Source of the DNA: Peribacillus sp. FSL H8-0477
GTDB lineage: Bacteria > Bacillota > Bacilli > Bacillales > DSM-1321
Direction: 5' to 3'
Length of the DNA: 64,000 bases
NCBI RefSeq assembly: GCF_038002765.1
Contig: NZ_JBBODE010000002.1
Coordinates: 1,798,001 to 1,862,000, forward strand
Of the stretch, positions 25,891-34,357 are shown one piece after another (the stretch's first letter is position 1; every line of letters begins with the position of its first letter). The translations under genes and the position numbers were made by a program. The notes under the pieces were generated by a model that made no database searches, had not been told where the DNA came from, and saw only the letters and a program-made list of their open reading frames with translations.

Positions 25891-26724
25891 ATGAAAAAAA
25901 TTATATTTTCGATTATGTTCCTGTTACTAGTAGTGGCTCTTGCAGCATGTGGAGGAAGTGACGATGAAACAAAAGGCAATGTGGATAACAATAAGTCAGT
26001 AAAATTAGGCGGATCAGCAGGTCCTTACAGCGACATGTTGAAAACAGCCATTAAACCAGCTCTTGAAGAAAAAGGCTACAAAGTAGAAATCGTTGAATTC
26101 AGCGATTACATTCAACCTAACATTGCGCTAAACAATGGAGATATTGACGCGAACCTTTTCCAACACTCCATTTATATTAAGAACTTCTCGAAAGAAAATG
26201 ATATGGAATTAACAGGACTTATCACAGTGCCAACAGCACCAATGGGTATTTACTCTAATAAATATAAATCCATAGAAGATGTCAAAGATAGTGCAACAAT
26301 AGCGATTCCAAATGACCCAGTTAATGCGGCCCGTACTTTCTTAATCTTACAAGATCACGGATTAATAGAATTAGATCCTAATGCAGAACCGTTAACTGTG
26401 TCAGAAAAAGACATTAAAACAAATGCGAAAAATTTAGTGTTCCAACCAATTGAAGCAGGTCAACTTCCTCGTTCAGTAGATGGTGCAGATTTAGCAGCAG
26501 TTCCAGGAAACTTCGCTTTAGCAGCAGATATGAATTTACTGGATGCGTTAATTTTAGAGAACATGCCAGATCTCTACCGTAACTTGGTTGCTGTAACAAC
26601 TGCAAACAAAGACACACAACTAGCGAAAGACTTAGTTGAAATCGTAGAAGCACCAGAATTCGAAGCAATTATCGATGCGGAATTTGAAGGCTTTGGTAAA
26701 CCTGAGTGGATGGAAAACCGTTAA
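25891..26724 (+). CDS. metQ: Methionine-binding lipoprotein
   Basis: 277-residue substrate-binding lipoprotein (NlpA/MetQ family). The signal peptide ends in L-A-A-C-G-G, so the cysteine at residue 20 is lipidated and the protein is anchored on the outer membrane face. Typical features include V-K-L-G-G-S-A-G-P-Y, N-I-A-L-N-N-G-D-I-D-A-N-L-F-Q-H and P-N-D-P-V-N-A-A-R. It follows metP by 17 bases with GAGGGAGAGAGA as the ribosome binding site. Confidence 0.95.
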   Translation: MKKIIFSIMFLLLVVALAACGGSDDETKGNVDNNKSVKLGGSAGPYSDMLKTAIKPALEEKGYKVEIVEFSDYIQPNIALNNGDIDANLFQHSIYIKNFSKENDMELTGLITVPTAPMGIYSNKYKSIEDVKDSATIAIPNDPVNAARTFLILQDHGLIELDPNAEPLTVSEKDIKTNAKNLVFQPIEAGQLPRSVDGADLAAVPGNFALAADMNLLDALILENMPDLYRNLVAVTTANKDTQLAKDLVEIVEAPEFEAIIDAEFEGFGKPEWMENR

Positions 26725-26739
26725 GAGAGAAGGGATCTA

Positions 26740-27828
26740 ATGGAAGAGATTATTATTCGAGGAGCACCTGCCGAATATGTTTGTAAAAGTGGAGTGCTAG
26801 ACGAACTTGAAGACAAGTTAAAGTCTAGAAGTATCACACGTGTACTCATCGTTTCGGGTGTGAAGTCGTGGTATGCGGCACGCTACTATTTTCCAAATCT
26901 TAAAAGTATTCACGTATCACACGCCTTTTATAAAGGACAGTGTACAGTTACAGAAATCTCTAGAGTGACTGCTCTAGCCAAGAACCATGCTGTAGACGCA
27001 ATTATCGGAGTGGGGGGCGGAAAAGTGTTGGATGTCGTAAAAGCGGCAGCTTACACGAGTGGAACGAAGTCGATTTTAATTCCAACGCTCGCTTCAAACT
27101 GTGCACCGTGGACACCACTTAGCGTTATTTATTCAAATGAAGGTGTGATGACACATTACGATGTGTACCCAATGAGTGTAGACATCCTTCTCGTCGAGCC
27201 ACGTATTTTAGTAGAAGCCCCCGTTCCACTTCTCATTGCGGGTATTGGCGACACGTTAGCCAAGTGGTATGAAGCAGACGTTCAAATTAGCAAATTAAAC
27301 GATCCCCCGGTCGCGCTAAAAGTCGCTCATCATACTGCGCGGTTATGTGTTGAAGAAATGTTTGATCATGCAGAACAAGCGATTGGTGACGCAAAAGAAG
27401 TAAGCGTGTCGAATGCATTCGTCAAAGTAGTTGAATCGATTATTATGCTCGGGGGCATGGTAGGTGGATTTGGAGATAGCTATGGCCGGATTGCAGGTGC
27501 ACACTCTATACACAATGGCATGACCATTGCACCTGAGTCTCACGAAGCACTTCATGGAAATAAAGTGGCTTATGGTATTTTGGTGCAACTGCTTCTAGAA
27601 CAGAACGAAAGTGAAGTTGAGCGTTTGCTGCCCTTTTATCAAAAACTGGGTTTGCCTACCTCGCTGTATGAATTAAATATTCCAAGTAAATGGATTGACC
27701 AGATTGCCCAACAATCCACAAGAAATGAAGAGTCCATTCATCACTTGCGTAGTGAAAAAATAACAGCTATTGAAGTGGCACAAGCCATGCGATATTTAGA
27801 GTCAAGGGGAGTTCAACAAGACAGATGA
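26740..27828 (+). CDS. Iron-type alcohol dehydrogenase, hydroxycarboxylate dehydrogenase-like
   Basis: 362-residue member of the iron-containing alcohol/glycerol dehydrogenase superfamily. It has the NAD(P)-binding G-V-G-G-G-K-V-L-D-V-V-K and the metal-site region with G-A-H-S-I-H-N-G and H-E-A-L-H-G-N-K-V-A-Y-G. It most resembles the YbdH/HcxA group, which reduces 2-oxo acids to 2-hydroxy acids. It starts 15 bases after metQ, so it belongs to the SAM-riboswitch operon. The context suggests a substrate related to methionine, such as 2-oxo-4-methylthiobutyrate or its hydroxy analogue. In E. coli hcxA lies beside the methionine aminotransferase gene ybdL, which supports this inference. Confidence 0.82.
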   Translation: MEEIIIRGAPAEYVCKSGVLDELEDKLKSRSITRVLIVSGVKSWYAARYYFPNLKSIHVSHAFYKGQCTVTEISRVTALAKNHAVDAIIGVGGGKVLDVVKAAAYTSGTKSILIPTLASNCAPWTPLSVIYSNEGVMTHYDVYPMSVDILLVEPRILVEAPVPLLIAGIGDTLAKWYEADVQISKLNDPPVALKVAHHTARLCVEEMFDHAEQAIGDAKEVSVSNAFVKVVESIIMLGGMVGGFGDSYGRIAGAHSIHNGMTIAPESHEALHGNKVAYGILVQLLLEQNESEVERLLPFYQKLGLPTSLYELNIPSKWIDQIAQQSTRNEESIHHLRSEKITAIEVAQAMRYLESRGVQQDR

Positions 27829-27851
27829 ACATTATATATAGGATTCAAAAA

Positions 27852-27888
27852 ATAAAAAAGTCAACAGAGTCTGCTGTTGACTTTTTTG
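27852..27888. terminator. Bidirectional-looking terminator of the met operon
   Basis: GTCAACAG / CTGTTGAC stem with A6 before and T6 after. Confidence 0.92.
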
Positions 27889-28495
27889 CTCGCATTTTTT
27901 TATTACTACATATGTTTTGCAATTGCAGTTAGATTATAAGTACATGCAGCCACCAGTGCTGACACCATGTGTAATTTCTCCAAACACATTCGCAAGTGAA
28001 TTCAACTCTATGTCAATGTGAATAATTCCGGTCTTGATTTGTCCCATAGACTAATAGCTTTAATCGATTCCTTCCACTCCATTGGACACAACGTAATAGC
28101 TTCAGCTACCGATAGGTTGACTCCATTGATTTCTTTGTTGGTTTTTCGTTTACAATCTATTTGCTTTTTACTCCTTTATCCTTACTCCTAACTTAAAAGT
28201 ATTGATCATGATTTGCTACTACTTAAAATAGAGGTGTTTGATAGTGTCAAAATTTATGTCCAAAAATACTATTAAAAAATAATAAATCGAGATGAAAAAA
28301 TAAGTTATTGTGTGTTGGAACAATCCATCGGTTTTCCAGTTGAAGTTGCAATTGTAACCAAGTCATTATATAGGAGGAATATTTGTATTATGTTAAACCT
28401 ATATTCATAGGACCTATTAAAGCAATATTAGAAAGAACAGGAGACTAGTGTTTTCTGTTTAATATATATCACACGTTTTTATTGAAATGGTATAA
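27889..28495. other. Island left boundary: degenerate sequence
   Basis: About 600 bases with no intact gene. On the minus strand 28008-28175 reads a continuous stretch containing N-G-V-N-L-S-V-A-E-A-I-T-L-C-P-M-E-W and K-E-S-I-K-A-I-S-L-W-D-K-S before a stop, with no start codon. It looks like the tail of a disrupted gene of unknown family. The rest is AT-rich filler leading into the defence-type genes. Confidence 0.45.
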
Positions 28496-28528
28496 TTGAA
28501 ATTACTAAAATTGGAATGGGAGATTTGT

Positions 28529-30025
28529 ATGCTTTCTACTGAGGAATTTCAAACCATATGGGAAGAGGAACCTATTGTTGTAATAGACACTAATGTACTC
28601 TTAAATCTATATAGATGGTCAGCAGGAACTTCTGAACAAATATTAGAGAATCTTAATGAGATTATAGATTCATTATGGATTCCAAATCAGGTTATTAAAG
28701 AGTTTCGAAGACATAAGGATAAAGTTAGGAACCAATCTTTCAATAAATATAAAAACGTTACATTAGAAGTTAATAGGACATTGAAAAATACCCATACTGA
28801 ACTATCAAAGAAGTTTCTTCAATACGGTAAATATAAATTTCCTAAAATTAAAGAATTGGCTACAGTATTAGAAGAAGAAATAGAAAAGATAAAGAAGGTA
28901 TCAGAGGATTTCAAAGATAGCATAGCAGATGAAATTCAGAGTAATGTAACGTTACTATCTAATGACGAAGTCACTAACCTAGTAGATACATTAACTACCA
29001 ATGGAAGAGTAGGAAGAGAATTTTCTTTTCAAAAATTGTTAGATATATATGAAGAAGGTGATAGGAGATATAAATATAAAATCCCTCCCGGTTATAAGGA
29101 TGAAGAAGAAAAAGGTGAATTAGATCTAAGAAAATTCGGAGATCTAATACTTTGGAAAGAGACATTGGAAAAGTCAGTTAATGAGGGAAATAAACCAGTA
29201 ATATTTATCACCGAGGATGTAAAACCAGATTGGTGGGAAATAAATGCAGAAGGTGAGTTGGTGGGTCCACGGAAAGAATTGATAAAGGAATTTAGTGACT
29301 GTGCTGGGAATAATGTGAGTTTTAATATGTTTACACTATCTGGATTCAATACATATATATCAGTAATAACTGGAACTAATCCATCAAGAGCTTGGGTTGA
29401 AATGAACATAGAAGAAGTTAGTATGGATTTTATTGATGATGATCGTTCAAGAGAATTCTTACAAAATCAAATAATGGATTTCTTAATAAATTCAGGAGAA
29501 CTTAATAGATTTTTAAGTGGCGGTTTGACGGGTGAGGTAGAAGTTAATAGTTTGGATGTAGATCTTAATTTAGAATCAATTTCTATGGACGTAGAAGGTG
29601 ATAAAATCACGGTTGAAGGAATAATACATACAAAGTCTGATATAGCAGTAGAAAATATGTATTCTCAGCATTATTCAGTAAATAATGATGGTCTCGTTGA
29701 AATTGATATGAATTTTGAGTTGAATTTCCGCTTTAACTACGATGAGAATTCTATAGAAAAAAATGAATTTGTAAACTATGAAGAATTCGAAATTGAAGTT
29801 GCAAATTTGGAATTAACATCTGCTAGTATTGAAGATGATGAAGACTATGAGGTGGAATTCTGTGTGCTTTGTGAAGAACGACCCGGCCAATATAATTATG
29901 TAAGTGGCGGGCATGTCTGTGAAAACTGTATGTCCAGTAATGACACTTGCCCAGATTGTGGTGTGGTTTTTCAAAGAGGAACTATGCATGGTGCGTACTG
30001 TAAAGATTGTGAGGCTAACCATTAA
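28529..30025 (+). CDS. PIN-like nuclease protein with C-terminal zinc ribbon
   Basis: 498 residues. The N-terminal V-V-I-D-T-N-V-L-L-N-L-Y-R-W and the later F-I-T-E-D-V-K-P-D-W-W fit a PIN-like (PIN_8 type) RNase domain of about 260 residues, with acidic residues for metal binding and a helical insertion rich in Lys/Glu. A middle region (about 300-430) is acidic and beta-rich. The C-terminal 60 residues carry CxxC pairs: C-V-L-C, C-E-N-C, C-P-D-C and C-K-D-C, a zinc ribbon pair. Start is ATG 28529 behind GGGAGA; an upstream TTG at 28496 lacks a site. It sits directly upstream of a SIR2 gene, typical of phage defence neighbourhoods. Role in RNA cleavage during infection is inferred. Confidence 0.75.
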   Translation: MLSTEEFQTIWEEEPIVVIDTNVLLNLYRWSAGTSEQILENLNEIIDSLWIPNQVIKEFRRHKDKVRNQSFNKYKNVTLEVNRTLKNTHTELSKKFLQYGKYKFPKIKELATVLEEEIEKIKKVSEDFKDSIADEIQSNVTLLSNDEVTNLVDTLTTNGRVGREFSFQKLLDIYEEGDRRYKYKIPPGYKDEEEKGELDLRKFGDLILWKETLEKSVNEGNKPVIFITEDVKPDWWEINAEGELVGPRKELIKEFSDCAGNNVSFNMFTLSGFNTYISVITGTNPSRAWVEMNIEEVSMDFIDDDRSREFLQNQIMDFLINSGELNRFLSGGLTGEVEVNSLDVDLNLESISMDVEGDKITVEGIIHTKSDIAVENMYSQHYSVNNDGLVEIDMNFELNFRFNYDENSIEKNEFVNYEEFEIEVANLELTSASIEDDEDYEVEFCVLCEERPGQYNYVSGGHVCENCMSSNDTCPDCGVVFQRGTMHGAYCKDCEANH

Positions 30026-30070
30026 GATTAGAAGTGAAATAATATTATAAGGCTATTTCTAAAATAGTGC

Positions 30071-30106
30071 TAGAGTACGAAAATTACCATTATCGCAATC
30101 TTTTTT
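30071..30106 (+). repeat. Degenerate copy of the SIR2-gene terminator hairpin
   Basis: AGAGTACGAAAATTACCATT-ATCGCAATC with T6 resembles 33955-33993 (AGAGTGCGAAAATAGCCATT-ATCGCACTC). The stem is partly lost here. The two copies flank the SIR2 gene. Confidence 0.65.
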
Positions 30107-30166
30107 CTATAAATGTTAAAATAAAGTACAAGTCGTTTAAGTTAAAGGTGAATGGGGGGAACTTAA

Positions 30167-33100
30167 TTGTATTCTGATCAACATCATATTGAAAAGATTA
30201 GAGAGAGTCTAAATAAAGGAAATGCCTCAGTAATGGTAGGAGCAGGCTTTAGTTTAAATGCAACACAGCTTTCTAAATCAAAGGGATCTTTCTTAACTTG
30301 GTCCCAACTGATAGATGAAATGAAAAGTAAACTTTATTTTGATGAAGAAACTAGAAAATATGCCACTACAGATCCATTGAAATTGGCAGCTGAGTTTGAA
30401 TTTGAATTTGGTAGAGAAGCGTTGGATAAATTCCTAAAAGAATCTTTACCAGATAATAATTATACTCCTGCACAATTACATAAAATGTTATTATCTTTGC
30501 CTTGGGTTGATATATTTACAACAAATTATGATAGCTTAATTGAAAAAACTAGAGAATTTATTTATGACAGAAACTATAGCCTTGTACAGACTGTAAGTGA
30601 TATACCCAATTCGATTAGGCCAAGAATTGTTAAACTACACGGAAGTTTTCCATCACATAGACCATTTATTTTTACTGAAGAAGATTATAGGACCTATCCT
30701 AATAAATTTTCACCTTTTATAAACCTTGTTCAGCAAAGTATAATGGAAAATACATTATGCCTTATTGGTTTTTCTGGTGATGACCCGAATTTTAAAAATT
30801 GGATCGGATGGGTTAGAGATAATCTAGGTGATTATGCATCCTCAATATATTTTTGTGGATTCTTAACAGAGTCTCAGAAAAGAAGTCTAGAAAGTATCAA
30901 AATTAGAGTTATTGATTTTAGTAAATTATTTACAGATGAAAAACAAACAAATAATCATAAAAATGCTCTACAATGGTTCTTTCTAGAATTAATGAAACCA
31001 GAATTAAGAACACCATACTATTGGCCCGAACCAAACAAAAATAATCCTCTTTCAATTTGGTCAATTACGCCAGAAGTTCAAGAGAAACTTAGTTTCAATG
31101 AAGCTAATCCAACAAAAAAATATAATTCATTTGATTTCTATGACTTGCAGAAGGGTCTTTTCTCTACGGAAAGTATTATTAATATAGCTAAAATTTGGGA
31201 GAAGGATAGAAGTTATTATCCCCAATGGGTAGTTGCTCCACGGAAAGCAAGAAACTTTATTTGGAACGATACTCAATTTCAGCTCATTCAGTCTATTGTT
31301 AATTCTAAAGGGACTTTTTCTTTCAAACAATTTCTATTTATTTTATATGAACTATTATGGAGATTAGATGTTGCTCTTTTATCCCTTTCAAATCCAAGAT
31401 TTAATTTACTTGTACCAATAATTGAATACATTGTCTATGACTTTGGTAAATGTATAGGAGATTATGAGAAAATAAAAAAACTCTATCAAGTGGAAAATAA
31501 AGATATGGATATTATTGAACAACAATGTATAAGACTTTGTTTTAGTTTAGTGAACTACTACAGAGAACAATTTAATGATGAAAGAGTATATGATTTATTA
31601 GAATTATATGAGTCTCTAATAAGCAAAGATGAAGAGCTTCAAGCAGAAAGTTATTATAACCAATGTCTCATTGAACTAAATAATCTTAATTACCCAAAAG
31701 TTTTTGAATTCTTAAATGATTGGGCTGTTAATTACAATATCCCATATTGGCAAGTTAGACGAGCGTCCATCTTAATGGAACTTAGAGAAATAAAAGAGGC
31801 CGAGAATATATTAATAACCTCATTAAATGAAATTAGAAAAAGGAATGTAGAGGGTAACGATATTGAATTGTTATCTCAAGAAAGCTGGATATTAAGAATT
31901 TTAAACGCCTTAAAAAAGCAAAGGACTTATAATAATTTATACAATAACATAGAGAAGGAGAATTATTTAAAAACAATACACTGTGATGCCAATCAGATAT
32001 ATGAAGAGATTGTAACAGCAATAGATGGTTCATTGATTAAGCAACCGAAACAGCCTACTAAATCGTTTGATCCGGGGACTGAAATTCTCTCCATTTCTTT
32101 TAATAATCAATATGAAGTGGATAATAAAAATGCATTACAATTAATAAGAATGATGGAAACTACTGGACATAGATTTAGAATTAATAACACAATTTTTGAC
32201 AAAGAAAGAGTTATTACTGCTTGTGAATTTATAATGCCAACAAATTTTATGCATGCTCTCATAACAGCTATACAATTGGAAGATAAGGATTTTATTAAAT
32301 CTTTATTATCAAGAGAAATTATAGCTACTTTGGAGGAGGATACAGTTTGTCGATTATTTGTAAATATATATAACTCGCTTATTTATTTAAATAATCAAAG
32401 AAAAAATCACCAATTAAACTTGTTCGAAGATAAGAGATTTTCAATATTACTTGAAATTCTTTCGCGTCTAACGATAAAACTTAGCAGAGAAAAATTAGAT
32501 GATTGTTTGAGCTTGGGCATAGATATATATATGTCAGTCTCTAACCATAATAATGGTAGTCATATATTTGCTACCGAACTTAATAACTTATTTAAGAGAA
32601 CGATTTACGCTTTCGATGATGAAGATTTCTTAATTAGACTGAATGATTTGTTAAACTTACCTATAGCCTCGAATAGTCATATTATTGATCCATTTTATTA
32701 TATAGATATGATGGAATTTAAAAAGAACCTGAATTATAAAGAAACTATTAGTTCTCTTGGAAGAATAATAGAAGAAAATGTTTATAGATTGATTGAAGAC
32801 CTAAAGAAGACCAAAGATATAAACACGGAAACTTTGTTAAGGTTAATGACATTAGATAATCTAGGTGCAATTAGCAATACCCAAAAAGTACTTATAGGAG
32901 ATTTATTATTAGATAAAAATAATATTTATAATACTGATTTTTATTTAAAAAGCCTAATTTCTCACTTTTTTCATGCGCACTGTAAATTTAATGAAACAAT
33001 TGCAACTGGGATAAAAAATTTATTTGAAAGAAAATTTGTGGATGTATTTGGTGAAGAAAATGGTACTAAATTCTCATATTCATCTAGTCGTGTAGATCTC

Positions 33101-33916
33101 ATTGAAAGACACTTAATTGAATTATCTCAGTTGTTGCTAGGTCATTCAGAATGTATTAATTTTACGTACTTTAGGAAGCAATTTTTATCATTGATTGAAG
33201 GATTAGAGGTATGGTGGATTAGAAATAGGGATAAATTAAAGTCCGATTCAAACAATCAGTTTTTTATTCATTTTAAAAGGTTTTTATTTAAGCTTCTTTA
33301 TGTGTCCTCTTCTGAAAAGCAAATAATAGAAAAAATTAAAATAATTTTAAATGATCTAGAAACACAAGGTTTTTATACCGTAAGCTTATTGCCCTTAATT
33401 TCTAAAAAAGAGGAAATTGCTAAAACTGAGTCAACTATTGTTTATTTTTTACACTCTAATAATAAGAATCAAGTATTTGATGCGTTAGAGGCAATAAAGA
33501 ATTGGATAGATCTTTATAAAGATGAGTTATTAGATACTATACCTGAAAAAGCACTCGATGAATTAATACAAAAAGTATTTTTACGAAGACGGCCGTATTT
33601 AGATCAATCAATTAAACTATTGACTGAGATCATAAATTTACATTTTTATTCACTCTCTCAGACACAGTTTGAGAAAGTGATAGAAGCATTAAAGAATTTA
33701 TATGATGAAACGGAAATTAAAGCTCCTTCAGATGAACACTTTGTCACTTGGGGCGAAGAAGAGTTCTTATCCTTAAGAGCTGTCGCTACAAAACTAGCTC
33801 ACGACCTATATGTTAACTTAGGAAGAAATAACCAATCAATTCCTGATATTTTGAGGACATACCAAGAAGAAAGTATGAATAACAAAATTCCTGACTTACG
33901 GAAACAATGGAATTAA
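30167..33916 (+). CDS. Large SIR2-domain protein, probable antiphage NADase
   Basis: 1249 residues. The N-terminal SIR2-like domain (about 15-260) shows G-A-G-F-S (25-29) for NAD binding, T-T-N-Y-D (118-122), K-L-H-G-S-F with the catalytic-type histidine at 158, and G-F-S-G-D-D-P-N-F (201-209). The remaining ~950 residues are helical and without recognised motifs, like the sensor regions of defence-associated sirtuins (DSR1/DSR2). In those systems phage proteins trigger NAD depletion and abortive infection. Start is TTG 30167 behind GGGGGGA. Codon use is very AT-rich. It has its own strong terminator. The similarity is architectural and I cannot assign it to DSR1, DSR2 or a new type. Confidence 0.8.
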   Translation: MYSDQHHIEKIRESLNKGNASVMVGAGFSLNATQLSKSKGSFLTWSQLIDEMKSKLYFDEETRKYATTDPLKLAAEFEFEFGREALDKFLKESLPDNNYTPAQLHKMLLSLPWVDIFTTNYDSLIEKTREFIYDRNYSLVQTVSDIPNSIRPRIVKLHGSFPSHRPFIFTEEDYRTYPNKFSPFINLVQQSIMENTLCLIGFSGDDPNFKNWIGWVRDNLGDYASSIYFCGFLTESQKRSLESIKIRVIDFSKLFTDEKQTNNHKNALQWFFLELMKPELRTPYYWPEPNKNNPLSIWSITPEVQEKLSFNEANPTKKYNSFDFYDLQKGLFSTESIINIAKIWEKDRSYYPQWVVAPRKARNFIWNDTQFQLIQSIVNSKGTFSFKQFLFILYELLWRLDVALLSLSNPRFNLLVPIIEYIVYDFGKCIGDYEKIKKLYQVENKDMDIIEQQCIRLCFSLVNYYREQFNDERVYDLLELYESLISKDEELQAESYYNQCLIELNNLNYPKVFEFLNDWAVNYNIPYWQVRRASILMELREIKEAENILITSLNEIRKRNVEGNDIELLSQESWILRILNALKKQRTYNNLYNNIEKENYLKTIHCDANQIYEEIVTAIDGSLIKQPKQPTKSFDPGTEILSISFNNQYEVDNKNALQLIRMMETTGHRFRINNTIFDKERVITACEFIMPTNFMHALITAIQLEDKDFIKSLLSREIIATLEEDTVCRLFVNIYNSLIYLNNQRKNHQLNLFEDKRFSILLEILSRLTIKLSREKLDDCLSLGIDIYMSVSNHNNGSHIFATELNNLFKRTIYAFDDEDFLIRLNDLLNLPIASNSHIIDPFYYIDMMEFKKNLNYKETISSLGRIIEENVYRLIEDLKKTKDINTETLLRLMTLDNLGAISNTQKVLIGDLLLDKNNIYNTDFYLKSLISHFFHAHCKFNETIATGIKNLFERKFVDVFGEENGTKFSYSSSRVDLIERHLIELSQLLLGHSECINFTYFRKQFLSLIEGLEVWWIRNRDKLKSDSNNQFFIHFKRFLFKLLYVSSSEKQIIEKIKIILNDLETQGFYTVSLLPLISKKEEIAKTESTIVYFLHSNNKNQVFDALEAIKNWIDLYKDELLDTIPEKALDELIQKVFLRRRPYLDQSIKLLTEIINLHFYSLSQTQFEKVIEALKNLYDETEIKAPSDEHFVTWGEEEFLSLRAVATKLAHDLYVNLGRNNQSIPDILRTYQEESMNNKIPDLRKQWN

Positions 33917-33948
33917 ATAATAAGCAGTATTATTTAAAGCTAATGTTT

Positions 33949-33993
33949 AAAACCAGAGTGCGAAAATAGCCATTATCGCACTCTGGTTTTTTT
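33949..33993 (+). terminator. Strong terminator of the SIR2 gene
   Basis: AAAACCAGAGTGCGA / TCGCACTCTGGTTTT arms of 15 bp, perfect, with T7. Confidence 0.93.
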
Positions 33994-34357
33994 ATCAGAA
34001 CAGGATTCAAATAGTGCCCGGTTTTTAAAATGCTAAGTGTGGTGTACATACATAAAATTATATGTAGTTTTTTTGTTTCAACTTTTTTAAATTTAACAAG
34101 CTGGAATTTGAACCTCAATAATCGGACCAGATTGTGGAGGGTGTAGTTAGTATTAATAGAGGAGGGGCGTACCATAAGTAAATGAGTTTTGCTTATCTTT
34201 AGATTACATTTATATGAATAATTGTAGGAGCCACCTTTTGAATTCAGCAGTCATCCAATGTCTCCAAGTCTGGACTAAGTACATTAATGATTTTAGCTTA
34301 TGCAATAAGTTCATTATTAAGAAGCTCTCTAATAGAGAGCTTCTTAAATAAATGTCG
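33994..34357. other. Intergenic region between converging SIR2 and OLD genes
   Basis: About 360 bases, no gene seen. A 12-bp inverted repeat (AAGAAGCTCTCT / AGAGAGCTTCTT, about 34319-34346) probably terminates the OLD-type gene on the minus strand, though its T tail is weak. Confidence 0.5.
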
